NCBI GenBank assembly: GCA_913061495.1
Contig: CAJXVG010000010.1
Location: 1 to 33,713 of the forward strand
Source: an uncultured Winogradskyella sp.
GTDB taxonomy: Bacteria > Bacteroidota > Bacteroidia > Flavobacteriales > Flavobacteriaceae
DNA length: 33,713 nucleotides
Reading direction: 5' to 3'
Part shown: positions 16,625 to 24,757 of the stretch, one piece after another
Position numbering within the stretch: position 1 is the first letter of the stretch
How the letters are laid out: each line of letters begins with the position of its first letter
Program-made: the position numbers and the translations under genes
The notes under the pieces: model-generated
The model's input: only the letters and a program-made list of their open reading frames with translations
Told to the model about the DNA's origin: nothing
The model's database searches: none

Positions 16625-17923
16625 ATGGGAAAGAACTTTGTTGAAGAATTGACATGGCGAGGTATGTTGCACGATAGCATGCCAGGAGTAGAAGAACATC
16701 TTAAAGAAGCTATGCGTTCTGCTTATGTGGGTTTTGATCCAACGGCAGACTCTCTGCATATTGGTAATTTGGTGCCTATAATGTTGTTGGCACATTACCA
16801 ACGTTGTGGACATAAGCCAGTAGCTTTGGTCGGTGGAGCAACAGGTATGATTGGAGATCCTTCCGGAAAATCAAGCGAGCGAAATTTATTGGACGAAAAA
16901 ACACTGCGTCATAACCAAGATGCCATAAAAAAACAATTATCTCATTTTTTGGATTTTGAAAGTAATGAAGCTAATTCAGCAGTTTTAGTGAACAACTACG
17001 ATTGGATGAAGGAATTTTCGTTTTTAGAATTTATAAGAGATGTAGGCAAGCACATCACTGTGAATTATATGATGGCAAAAGATTCTGTAAAAAACAGAAT
17101 TTCTGCAGAATCAACTAATGATGGTATGAGTTTTACAGAGTTTACGTACCAATTAGTACAAGGTTACGATTTTCTTCATCTTTATAAAGAAAACGATTGT
17201 ACCATACAAATGGGAGGAAGCGACCAATGGGGAAATATAACCACAGGCACCGAACTTATCCGTAGAATAGGAAACGGAAAAGGTTTTGCTATAACGTGTC
17301 CGTTGATTACAAAAAGCGATGGTTCAAAATTTGGCAAGTCCGAAGGTGGAAACGTTTGGTTAGATGCCAACAGAACGTCACCATATAAATTTTACCAATA
17401 TTGGTTAAATTCTAGTGATGAAGACGCTGTAAAGTATATTAAAATTTTTACGTTTCTAACACAAGATACTATAGAGAACCTAGTTGAAGAACATGCTGAA
17501 GCTCCACATTTAAGAACGTTGCAAAAACGATTGGCAAAAGAGCTTACTACAATGGTACACTCAAAAGAAGATTTTGAAAATGCCGAAAAAGCATCGGGAA
17601 TTCTATTTAGTAAATCATTTAAATCAGATATTAAAACCTTAAACGAAAAACTATTCTTAGATGTATTTGAAGGTGTGCCACAAGCCGAAATTTCAAAAGC
17701 AGACTTTGATGAAGGTATTGATATGATTGCAGCTTTAGCAGCAAAAACCAACTTTTTAAATTCCAACGGAGAAGCACGTAGAGCTTTAAAGGAAAATTCA
17801 GTTTCAGTTAATAAAGAAAAAGTGAAAGAGGGTTACATCTTATCTAATGAAGACTTAATTAACGAGCGTTATATTATTTTAAATAAAGGGAAAAAGAATA
17901 CCTATATCATTAAATTAGTTTAA
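16625..17923 (+). CDS. tyrS: Tyrosyl-tRNA synthetase
   Basis: Class I synthetase that charges tRNA-Tyr. 432 residues, usual for the bacterial enzyme. HIGN at 45-48 is the HIGH motif, [12 protein letters not shown] precedes it, the tyrosine pocket includes [21 protein letters not shown] is present, and KFGKS (about 235-239) is the KMSKS motif. The C-terminal part from about residue 370 is an S4-like RNA-binding domain ([20 protein letters not shown]). Confidence 0.98.
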   Translation: MGKNFVEELTWRGMLHDSMPGVEEHLKEAMRSAYVGFDPTADSLHIGNLVPIMLLAHYQRCGHKPVALVGGATGMIGDPSGKSSERNLLDEKTLRHNQDAIKKQLSHFLDFESNEANSAVLVNNYDWMKEFSFLEFIRDVGKHITVNYMMAKDSVKNRISAESTNDGMSFTEFTYQLVQGYDFLHLYKENDCTIQMGGSDQWGNITTGTELIRRIGNGKGFAITCPLITKSDGSKFGKSEGGNVWLDANRTSPYKFYQYWLNSSDEDAVKYIKIFTFLTQDTIENLVEEHAEAPHLRTLQKRLAKELTTMVHSKEDFENAEKASGILFSKSFKSDIKTLNEKLFLDVFEGVPQAEISKADFDEGIDMIAALAAKTNFLNSNGEARRALKENSVSVNKEKVKEGYILSNEDLINERYIILNKGKKNTYIIKLV

Positions 17924-17945
17924 CTACCTCAAAGTATATATTTAA

Positions 17946-17985
17946 AGATCTAACAGTTTTAAACAAAAATTGTTAGGTCTTTTTT
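17946..17985 (+). terminator. Intrinsic terminator of tyrS
   Basis: AGATCTAACA (17946-17955) pairs with TGTTAGGTCT (17971-17980), 10 bp with one G-U pair and a 15-nt loop, followed by a T-run to 17985. Confidence 0.8.
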
Positions 17986-17987
17986 AC

Positions 17988-18021
17988 AAAAAAAAAGTGC
18001 CCAAAATTTCTTCTGGGCACT
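17988..18021 (-). terminator. Minus-strand intrinsic terminator
   Basis: AGTGCCCA (17996-18003) and TGGGCACT (18014-18021) form an 8-bp GC-rich stem. On the minus strand it is followed by a run of nine T (complement of 17988-17996), so it ends a minus-strand transcript. No annotated long gene sits upstream of it on that strand within 240 nt. Confidence 0.8.
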
Positions 18022-18046
18022 CACTAACCAATCAATCAACTAGAGG

Positions 18047-18142
18047 CTAATTTGAATTTTTCTTTTTCATGGAATTTTCAAATTTTATAGCCTCCCAGTT
18101 TTTGTCGGCTTTTTGTTGTAAACCTTTCACCTTTTCTTTAAT
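18047..18142 (-). CDS. Possible small basic protein, about 27-31 aa
   Basis: A short frame ends at the stop at 18047-18049, 26 nt before the minus-strand terminator. Read from GTG at 18130 it gives a 27-residue Lys-rich peptide containing KADKNWEAIKFENSMKKK, and the frame stays open back to an ATT codon at 18142, just after an in-frame TAG. There is no ATG. The sequence looks like real coding sequence (Gln/Lys/Glu-rich with a Trp) and not random AT-rich spacer, but it may equally be the remnant of a longer gene or part of a small RNA. I do not recognise a family. Confidence 0.35.
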   Translation of the reverse strand: MKEKVKGLQQKADKNWEAIKFENSMKKKNSN

Positions 18143-18280
18143 CTATTTTATTAAAGTATTGTTAAAACAAGAATTTGTAAATTAGATATAATAAGCCAAT
18201 GACTTGTTTTGTAATGGTTCTGTAACTAATAGAATAAAAGAAATGCTTCAGTAAAAGTAGTTGAAATATAAAATAACGAT

Positions 18281-19261
18281 TTACAAAGCCATAAGGTTGC
18301 ACCCACGAATATCCGAAATGTCAAAACGTCCAATAATTTCAAAAGAACCGTTTTTGTAAGCTTTACCCAAATCTTGTGTAGCTATAAATGAACAGGAATT
18401 TACATTTGCCAAATCAATAACATTGATGCCACCAGTTTTATTAGGTTTTTGGAGAGTTAAAGCATCTTCGGTATCTCTTGTTAAGATTTTCATCCATGGA
18501 GGACATTCAAAAATACCGTTACCTTTTGAATATGCCTGACTTAAAAGTTCGGTCATTCCATATTCGCTGTGTATTTTGGGAACATCAAAACCTGTTTTTA
18601 AAATATTATGCAACTCTTGTCTAATAATTTCTTTACGTCTGCCTTTCATTCCGCCAGTTTCCATAACGACTGTATGTTTTAGATTTAACTGAAATTGTTC
18701 AACCAAATCCAATAAGGCAAAAGAGACTCCGATAAGTAATGTTTTTTGTTTTTTCTGTTCTAATATTTGAAGTGTATTTTTTAATTCTTCTAAATTATTT
18801 AAATAAAATCCACTTTTAGGATGTTTGGATGCTACAATTAAATCATTGACCATATAGATTAATGATGAACCATCACGCTCTAAATATGAAGGCAATAATG
18901 CTAAGACTGCATAATCTTGAATATTACCATAAAAATGTTTGAAACCTTCCCTGAAACTTGCTTCGTATAGTTTTAGGTCTGTTACCAAGTGTGTGCTGAC
19001 AGTACTACCTGTTGTGCCAGAGCTGGTAAAGGTCGTTTCAATGGAATTGTTTGAACTTACAACTTGATGGCTTTTAAAGAATTGGATAGGCAAAAAAGGA
19101 ATATTTTCAATTGTCTTAACATCAGAGGGATGTTTGTAAAGTAAATCACAAAACGAACGATAGACTGTATTATTTTCAAATTGAAACCTAAAGACTTCTA
19201 AGGCCAAAGATTCAAATTCGGCATCAGATTTTATATTGAAAATGTCATCTTTAGATATCAT
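18281..19261 (-). CDS. LuxE/PaaK-like acyl-transferase (acyl-protein synthetase family)
   Basis: 326-residue protein of the LuxE family, related to adenylate-forming enzymes. The phosphate-binding loop TSSGTTG is at residues 79-85, and later segments (LLPSYLERDGSSLIYMVNDLI, METGGMKGRRKEI, HSEYGMTELLSQAY) match the family. LuxE activates fatty acids as acyl-AMP, but there is no luxCD partner here, so the substrate is unknown. I start it at the ATG at 19261, since an upstream ATG at 19306 would lie inside the preceding terminator. A promoter-like TACTTTTG ends 4 nt before this ATG. Confidence 0.85.
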   Translation of the reverse strand: MISKDDIFNIKSDAEFESLALEVFRFQFENNTVYRSFCDLLYKHPSDVKTIENIPFLPIQFFKSHQVVSSNNSIETTFTSSGTTGSTVSTHLVTDLKLYEASFREGFKHFYGNIQDYAVLALLPSYLERDGSSLIYMVNDLIVASKHPKSGFYLNNLEELKNTLQILEQKKQKTLLIGVSFALLDLVEQFQLNLKHTVVMETGGMKGRRKEIIRQELHNILKTGFDVPKIHSEYGMTELLSQAYSKGNGIFECPPWMKILTRDTEDALTLQKPNKTGGINVIDLANVNSCSFIATQDLGKAYKNGSFEIIGRFDISDIRGCNLMAL

Positions 19262-19265
19262 ATTG

Positions 19266-19273
19266 CAAAAGTA
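19266..19273 (-). promoter_or_regulatory. Putative -7 element immediately before the LuxE-like gene
   Basis: On the minus strand TACTTTTG fits TAnnTTTG. Its last base is 4 nt from the ATG, which would put the transcript start at or next to the start codon. No clear -33 box. Confidence 0.45.
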
Positions 19274-19280
19274 TGTAAAA

Positions 19281-19314
19281 TAAAAAAGCGTTGCTTGAAA
19301 TTTCAAGCAACGCT
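19281..19314 (-). terminator. Terminator of the T9SS secreted-protein gene
   Basis: A perfect 28-bp palindrome (19287-19314), AGCGTTGCTTGAAA and TTTCAAGCAACGCT, is followed on the minus strand by a T-run. It starts 24 nt after the stop codon at 19338 and lies just upstream of the LuxE-like gene. Confidence 0.92.
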
Positions 19315-19337
19315 ATAATAAATTAAAAGAACTAAGC

Positions 19338-21650
19338 TTACTTAATTACTAGTTTTCTAGTCGTTGAAGCATTGTTCTGAGTTATTTTAACAATATAAAC
19401 TCCAGAGTTTAAATTAGACACATTTAATGTGTTATTTACAAGAGTTTCGTTTTTAACTCGCTTACCTAATATATCGTAAACCTGTACTGAAATTGCTGCA
19501 TTTCTTGTAGAAGAAATAGTTACAGTGTTTCCGTTAGTTGGGTTTGGATATATAGAGAATATAGATGTTTCAACTTGATCAACAGAAAGTGATGTGTCAT
19601 CATTTTCTAAACCAGGTGAGAATAATGCACCTCCATTACCAGCAATTGTAGAATGCGCAACAAATGGTCCCGTGAAATCAGGATCACGTCCTATAGATTG
19701 GTTGTCTCCAGCTTCACCTCCATAGGTAATTTCTATAAGAGTTACACCATTATTGTCTGCTAATATAACAGAATCACCACCATTATTCAACCCAAAAGAT
19801 CCTGTTGAAGCTACTTGAGATAATCCGTTAATATCTGTTGGAGTGCCACCACCAAAGACAGTAATAAAACTGTTTGCAGATAGAACTGTGCCAGCAGGAA
19901 AGATGTGTCTTACAGAATTACCGTCAGCTATTGTATAATCACTCATGTCTATACTTACAGAGCTAGTATTGTAAATTTCAACAAATTCATCTTCAGTTGT
20001 ATCTATAGTTCCGTCACCATTAGCATCACCATTTGTCGCATCAGGATCTGCATTTATTTCGTTAATAACCAAAGATACTGGGTCACATTGTGCTGATGCT
20101 ACATTACCAGAAATAGTTGTGCCATCACAATCACCTCCGTTTAAAGTAATGTCCCAAGCATCTCCTTCACTAAGACCTGTGATTGTTATTGTGCCATCTT
20201 CCATTAATGAAGGATCATCACCACCTATTGTTCCAGAAGAGGTTGTGGTTACAGAAGTTATAGTATTATCAGAACCTGAATAAGGAATATTAATAGTTAC
20301 TTGGTCATTGTTATCTCCATCGGTGTTTGAAGCACATTCATAATTTTCAGTCTCTAAAGTTACACTACAAAGTGCACAGTCAGAAGTTGGTCTTGTTCCC
20401 AAAGTTGGGCAAGTTCCGAATGCCGCTAACCTTACATTAGATAAATCATAAGAAGAGTAAGACCCATCTGAGTCTAAGTATTGTACGCCAATAAATACAT
20501 CTGTTCCTGTAGCCGCAGATAAATCCACACTGTAAATACCAGTTTCAGAAATAGTTTGAGCAGATGTCCAGGTAGCTCCATCAGGACAAAGGCTACTGTA
20601 ATCAGAAGTATATTGAATGTCTAAAGTTGAACCGTCAAAACCTTCAGTGGCATCAAATAATAATTGTAGATCAGAAGTAGCAGTCATATCTAATGGACCA
20701 AAAACTAACCAGCCATTAGTTTCTTGCGTACATCCACCACCACAAAATCCATTAATGGAATAAGTGCCACCGTCTTCTTCCCAAACATCCATGTCGGCAT
20801 TAGCTGTAACTGTTACTATTTCAAATAGCTCTGTACCTGTGCTTAGATCAAAACAAGTGTTGGGTGTTGGGTCACATTCTGCTGCATCAACTGTTCCAGA
20901 AACAGAAAATGTACCACAATCCCCACCATTTAAAACAATATCCCATTCGTCTCCTTCATTTAATTCTGTAATGGTAATTGTTCCATCAGTAACTGAAGCA
21001 GGGTTATCACCACCTACTGTACCTCCACTTGTTGTGGTTACAGAGATGATACTTGCGTCAGAGCCTGTGTAAGGTATGCTTATGGTAACTGAATCATTGT
21101 TATCACCTACTGTGCTAGAATTACAGGTTGTAGAGCCTTGTCCTAATATTACACCACAAGATGTAGAGAATCCTGTCCAAACAACATCATCAATCACAAC
21201 TTGTCCATCACTGTTATTTGCATTGATAAATTTTATAACGGCAGTTCCAGGCTGTTCTACCGTAAAAGTAGGCGAAGCTTTAACAATACCTTGCTCACCA
21301 GAACTAGTAACGTTTCCGACTAAAATATCATTAACTAAAACATTTAAATCAACATTTGTTCCAAAAGCTTGTAAATAATTGAATTGAATGGTTCCAATTC
21401 CACCAGAAATACTACCAGAATTAAACTCTGCTTGTGGAGTTCTATTTCTGCCAATCATGATAGATTGACCTGTAATTTGAACATCACCTCTACATTGAAT
21501 AAAATCCCAAGTAGATCCGTCTTGACCAATGAAATCACCATCGATGTAAGATGAAGTGGTAGATGGAAAGTTATCGAATGTTTCAGTTCCTTGTGCAAAG
21601 GAGACCGAAGCCATCAAAAATGTAAACAATAAAAAGTAAATTTTTTTCAT
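19338..21650 (-). CDS. Secreted multidomain protein: lamin-tail domain and T9SS sorting signal
   Basis: 770-residue protein exported by Sec and then the type IX system. Signal peptide 1-20 (MKKIYFLLFTFLMASVSFAQ). Residues 21-160 form a beta-rich domain (ETFDNFPS to VVIDDVVWTGF). Residues about 165-261 and 427-524 are two copies of a repeat (DNNDSVTISIPYTGSD / DNNDQVTINIPYSGSD and later GGDC) with Cys at both ends. A jelly-roll-like domain lies between them (about 266-415). Residues about 525-680 are a lamin-tail domain starting LVINEINADPD, with an Asp-rich DANGDGTID loop that probably binds calcium. The C-terminal 699-770 is the type A sorting domain (SIYPNPTNG to KLVIK). No catalytic domain is visible, so a surface or adhesive role is likely. 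It ends at a strong terminator. Confidence 0.9.
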   Translation of the reverse strand: MKKIYFLLFTFLMASVSFAQGTETFDNFPSTTSSYIDGDFIGQDGSTWDFIQCRGDVQITGQSIMIGRNRTPQAEFNSGSISGGIGTIQFNYLQAFGTNVDLNVLVNDILVGNVTSSGEQGIVKASPTFTVEQPGTAVIKFINANNSDGQVVIDDVVWTGFSTSCGVILGQGSTTCNSSTVGDNNDSVTISIPYTGSDASIISVTTTSGGTVGGDNPASVTDGTITITELNEGDEWDIVLNGGDCGTFSVSGTVDAAECDPTPNTCFDLSTGTELFEIVTVTANADMDVWEEDGGTYSINGFCGGGCTQETNGWLVFGPLDMTATSDLQLLFDATEGFDGSTLDIQYTSDYSSLCPDGATWTSAQTISETGIYSVDLSAATGTDVFIGVQYLDSDGSYSSYDLSNVRLAAFGTCPTLGTRPTSDCALCSVTLETENYECASNTDGDNNDQVTINIPYSGSDNTITSVTTTSSGTIGGDDPSLMEDGTITITGLSEGDAWDITLNGGDCDGTTISGNVASAQCDPVSLVINEINADPDATNGDANGDGTIDTTEDEFVEIYNTSSVSIDMSDYTIADGNSVRHIFPAGTVLSANSFITVFGGGTPTDINGLSQVASTGSFGLNNGGDSVILADNNGVTLIEITYGGEAGDNQSIGRDPDFTGPFVAHSTIAGNGGALFSPGLENDDTSLSVDQVETSIFSIYPNPTNGNTVTISSTRNAAISVQVYDILGKRVKNETLVNNTLNVSNLNSGVYIVKITQNNASTTRKLVIK

Positions 21651-21675
21651 AATAATATTTTATAAATTTAGAACA

Positions 21676-21683
21676 CAAATATA
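21676..21683 (-). promoter_or_regulatory. Putative -7 element for the T9SS secreted-protein gene
   Basis: On the minus strand TATATTTG fits TAnnTTTG, 25 nt before the ATG. No clear -33 box. Confidence 0.4.
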
Positions 21684-21880
21684 ACAAGAAATGCTTGTGT
21701 ATTATAACTCAAGAGCTGTAATAATTTGCTCTTTACAATATCTTAACATAGTTAATATCAGTAATTTCTTATTAACAAAGACTTGCGTTTATATGTTAGG
21801 TAATTGTTATCAATTCAAAATTTACAATAAGGTAAAGCAGATATATTCTATATTTACACATCATTAAAAGTGTATTAACA

Positions 21881-22567
21881 TTGAAGAAAAAAGACATTAA
21901 GATATTACTGGTAGATGATGAGCCAGATATTTTAGAAATAGTAGGCTATAATCTTTCCTCTGAAGGCTATCAAGTAATTACAGGTGAAAATGGTAGAGAG
22001 GCTATTGAAAAATCTAAAAAACATAAACCTCACCTTATAATTTTAGATGTTATGATGCCAGAGATGGATGGTATTGAAGCATGCGAACGTATAAGGGAAC
22101 TACCAGAATTAAACAACACTATAATTACATTTTTAACGGCTCGAGGTGAGGATTACTCCCAAGTTGCTGGTTTTGATGCTGGTGCAGATGACTACATTAC
22201 AAAACCCATAAAGCCAAAAGTATTGGTTAGTAAGGTTAAAGCACTACTAAGGCGTCTAAAGGATAGTGAAAATGCAACAGACTCAATTATTAAAATTGGT
22301 CAACTTACCATTAATAGGGAAGAATACAAAATCACAAATAAAGGCAAGGAGATTATCTTACCGAGAAAAGAATTTGAATTGTTATCTTTGCTAGCAACCA
22401 AGCCTGGCAAGGTTTTTAAACGTGAAGAAATTCTAGATAAAGTCTGGGGAAATGAAGTAGTAGTTGGAGGAAGAACAATTGATGTACACATTAGAAAACT
22501 TCGCGAAAAGATTGGCGACAAATCCTTTAAAACCGTAAAAGGCGTTGGTTACAAGTTTGTGGACTAA
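21881..22567 (+). CDS. OmpR/PhoB-family response regulator
   Basis: 228-residue two-component regulator. The receiver domain (about 6-122) has acidic residues D12 and D13, the phosphoacceptor D56 (LIILDVMMPEMDG) and the conserved K108 (YITKPIKP). The C-terminal winged-helix DNA-binding domain covers about 130-228 (KEFELLSLLATKPGKVFKRE, VDVHIRKLREKI type end). The start is TTG at 21881. No in-frame ATG or GTG gives a normal N-terminus. Its stop overlaps the next ATG (TAATG), so it is translationally coupled to the kinase. It resembles PhoB-like flavobacterial regulators, but the signal is unknown. Confidence 0.95.
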   Translation: MKKKDIKILLVDDEPDILEIVGYNLSSEGYQVITGENGREAIEKSKKHKPHLIILDVMMPEMDGIEACERIRELPELNNTIITFLTARGEDYSQVAGFDAGADDYITKPIKPKVLVSKVKALLRRLKDSENATDSIIKIGQLTINREEYKITNKGKEIILPRKEFELLSLLATKPGKVFKREEILDKVWGNEVVVGGRTIDVHIRKLREKIGDKSFKTVKGVGYKFVD

Positions 22568-23610
22568 TGCAAAAAAATAATCTTAAGAAAACCTATAAAT
22601 TTGCAATAAGAACGTCGCTATATGTTACGATCTTTACAACACTCCTTGTGAGTGTTTTTTTATATCACTTCCATACTTTTAATTGGCAAGTCGTCTTCTT
22701 TCCTTTGATTTGCTTCACAATGTGTTTTGCAATTGTACAATATAGAGTAGAACGATTTATATATAGAAGGGTAAAAAAAATATATGATGACCTCACACTC
22801 TTAGAATCTACAAGCTTGCGACAACAACCCATAACAACAGATATGGGAACATTAACACGCGAAATTGATAAATACGCAAGAGATAAAAAGTTAGAAATTG
22901 AGACCCTTAAAGTTAGGGAGGAATACCGAAAAGAGTTTATGGGCAATGTTTCGCACGAGCTAAAAACACCATTGTTTACTGTACAAGGCTATATTTTAAC
23001 GCTTTTAGATGGTGCTATGGACGATAAAAAAATCCGAAAGAAATATCTAAACAGGGCTAATAAAGGAGTTGAGCGACTTATCTATATTATCAAGGATTTA
23101 GATATGATTACTAAACTAGAAGTGGGCGATTTAAGTCTGAACAAGGAAGTTTTCGATATTATTGAAGTTGTAAAAGGAGTTTTTGAACTGTTTGAAATGA
23201 AAGCAGGAAAAAAGAAAATAACGCTTACGTTTGATATGGAATATAACGAGCCAATAATGGTCTTTGGAGATAAAGAACGTATTCAACAAGTGCTCACTAA
23301 TCTGGTGGTAAACTCCATAAAATATGGAAGAGAGAAAGGAACGACAGAAGTGAGTATAGAAAATCTAATAAAAAACAAAGCTATAATAAGAGTTACTGAT
23401 AATGGTGAAGGAATTGCAACTGAACATATCTCAAGATTGTTTGAGCGTTTTTACCGAGTAGATAAAAGCGGATCTCGAAAAGAAGGTGGTTCAGGTTTAG
23501 GTTTATCTATAGTAAAACACATAATTGAAGCGCACGAAGAAAAAATTTATGTTGAGAGTGAGGCTGGTGTTGGTAGTGAGTTTTCTTTTACTTTAGAAAA
23601 GATTGAATAG
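22567..23610 (+). CDS. Sensor histidine kinase
   Basis: 347-residue membrane kinase paired with the response regulator. Two membrane helices lie close together (about 14-34 and 41-59) with only a few residues between them, so there is almost no extracytoplasmic sensor domain. The HisKA domain has H130 in NVSHELKTP, and the ATPase domain has the N box (NLVVNSIKYG), DNGEG and GSGLGLSIV. The FERFYRVDKSGSR segment is typical. The gene overlaps the regulator by 1 nt and its 3' end overlaps the convergent glycosyltransferase by 18 nt. Confidence 0.95.
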   Translation: MQKNNLKKTYKFAIRTSLYVTIFTTLLVSVFLYHFHTFNWQVVFFPLICFTMCFAIVQYRVERFIYRRVKKIYDDLTLLESTSLRQQPITTDMGTLTREIDKYARDKKLEIETLKVREEYRKEFMGNVSHELKTPLFTVQGYILTLLDGAMDDKKIRKKYLNRANKGVERLIYIIKDLDMITKLEVGDLSLNKEVFDIIEVVKGVFELFEMKAGKKKITLTFDMEYNEPIMVFGDKERIQQVLTNLVVNSIKYGREKGTTEVSIENLIKNKAIIRVTDNGEGIATEHISRLFERFYRVDKSGSRKEGGSGLGLSIVKHIIEAHEEKIYVESEAGVGSEFSFTLEKIE

Positions 23611-24654
23611 CTTATCGTAGCTCACATTGTAGTTTATGGATTTAAAACCAGAAAAGTCATTGGCTTTATTCAGTTTTGAGATGTTAAAATCCTCTTGGTT
23701 ACAATAAGGTGCTGTTTTTTCTTCATTAAATTTCTTCGCCAAATACTCTTGTTCAAACTGACCTGGAGTAGGTATAAAAAATGCTTTTTTTTCTAGCTTA
23801 GCTAAATCCATTATAGTTGTATAGCCTGAACGACTTAAAATGAGTTCACTTTTATTTATAGCTTTTTCAAGTGCTTGGCTAGTCATAAAATTGTAAACAG
23901 TAATATGGTCGTTTTTAATTATAGTTTGTTCATTTTCAATTTTACCTTTTATAAATAATACATCTCCTTCAAAATCATTCAATTCAAAAAGTAGTTTTTC
24001 CTCTAAAAAAGTACGTTGCGGTTCTGGTCCTGAGAGTAAAACCAAAAGATCATATTTCTTTTCTAAATTCTGTTTTTCAAACCGACTCAAAGGCCCTAAA
24101 TATTTTAAAGTTGTTTTAAAATCTTCAATATGTCCTAAATTTCCACTGAGGTTATTTGTTCCCATATGATCCGGAACCCAACATTCATCAAATTTTGAAA
24201 TAATCTGTTGATGTAATTTACTGCTTAACCAAGTTGTAGAGCCACTTAAAACACGTAATTGGTGTGTTATAAATACCGAAGGAATATCTTTATGCCTAAC
24301 ACCAAAGCGATTATCTGAAATTATGCCAGATATTTGTTCGCCCTCAACAATTGTCTCAACTGCCTTTTTCTCTCTTTTAATAGTTTTTAAAAGGTGAGGC
24401 GAATCCTTTATCATCTTCAATTTAAAACTGTTCGCTTTTTTTGCATAAGTAATGTTGTAAGAAGGAATTTCAGTTGCTTTAAGTTTTGGAAATTCTTTCT
24501 TTAATAATTCCAGTCCTATACCATCACTGGCAATCACAGGTTCAAAATTATGTGTAATTAAAGCATTTATAATTGGAATACAACGTGTAGCATGGCCCAA
24601 GCCCCAGTTTAACGGAGCAACTAAAATTCGTTTTTTATTTGAATTGGGTTTCAG
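23593..24654 (-). CDS. MurG-like GT-B glycosyltransferase (TIGR00661-like)
   Basis: Nucleotide-sugar glycosyltransferase of the GT-B fold. The N-terminal loop is ILVAPLNWGLGHATRC, which is where family members usually begin, and the donor-binding C-terminal part has LSRSGYTTIMDLAKLEKKAF followed by IPTPGQFEQEYLAKKF, as in MurG-like enzymes. The start is a problem. The open frame extends to an ATG at 24780, but that adds about 42 non-family residues, overlaps trmB head-to-head and passes over a promoter-like box. Between that box and the family N-terminus there is no ATG, GTG or TTG, and CTG at 24654 (giving LKPNSNKKRILVAP) is the best placed. The end coordinate is therefore provisional. The product sugar is unknown. 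Confidence 0.8.
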   Translation of the reverse strand: MKPNSNKKRILVAPLNWGLGHATRCIPIINALITHNFEPVIASDGIGLELLKKEFPKLKATEIPSYNITYAKKANSFKLKMIKDSPHLLKTIKREKKAVETIVEGEQISGIISDNRFGVRHKDIPSVFITHQLRVLSGSTTWLSSKLHQQIISKFDECWVPDHMGTNNLSGNLGHIEDFKTTLKYLGPLSRFEKQNLEKKYDLLVLLSGPEPQRTFLEEKLLFELNDFEGDVLFIKGKIENEQTIIKNDHITVYNFMTSQALEKAINKSELILSRSGYTTIMDLAKLEKKAFFIPTPGQFEQEYLAKKFNEEKTAPYCNQEDFNISKLNKANDFSGFKSINYNVSYDKLFNLF

Positions 24655-24686
24655 TTGTTGAAAATTTGAATTATGATTGTAGCAAA

Positions 24687-24694
24687 CAAAGATA
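24687..24694 (-). promoter_or_regulatory. Putative -7 element for the GT-B glycosyltransferase
   Basis: On the minus strand TATCTTTG fits TAnnTTTG. It supports a transcript start near 24682 and thus a translation start after it, but the -33 box is not clear. Confidence 0.4.
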
Positions 24695-24757
24695 AACCTA
24701 AATTGTTTCCTTAATTTTACCGAATTATTAAGATTAAGTTGATTTAAGCATACAAAA

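Larger units (their letters stand above)
17924..18280. other. Intergenic region between tyrS and the LuxE-like gene
   Basis: 357 nt without a long gene. It contains the tyrS terminator (17946-17985), a minus-strand terminator (17988-18021) and the small minus-strand reading frame described separately. From about 18145 to 18280 the DNA is AT-rich, has stops in all frames and shows no clear structure. Confidence 0.75.

Noticed and set aside
17924-18280. tRNA gene in the spacer after tyrS
   Set aside because: No cloverleaf, T-loop (TTCGA-type) or acceptor stem could be found on either strand.
19262-19306. Upstream ATG at 19306 as start of the LuxE-like gene
   Set aside because: The extra codons overlap the terminator hairpin of the preceding gene and precede the promoter-like box. 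The ATG at 19261 gives a sensible N-terminus.
20764-21378. Two plus-strand reading frames of about 100 codons opposite the T9SS gene
   Set aside because: They are antisense to a well-supported secreted protein with signal peptide, repeats and sorting domain. Their low-complexity Ser/Thr/Val/Pro content is what antisense of that gene gives.
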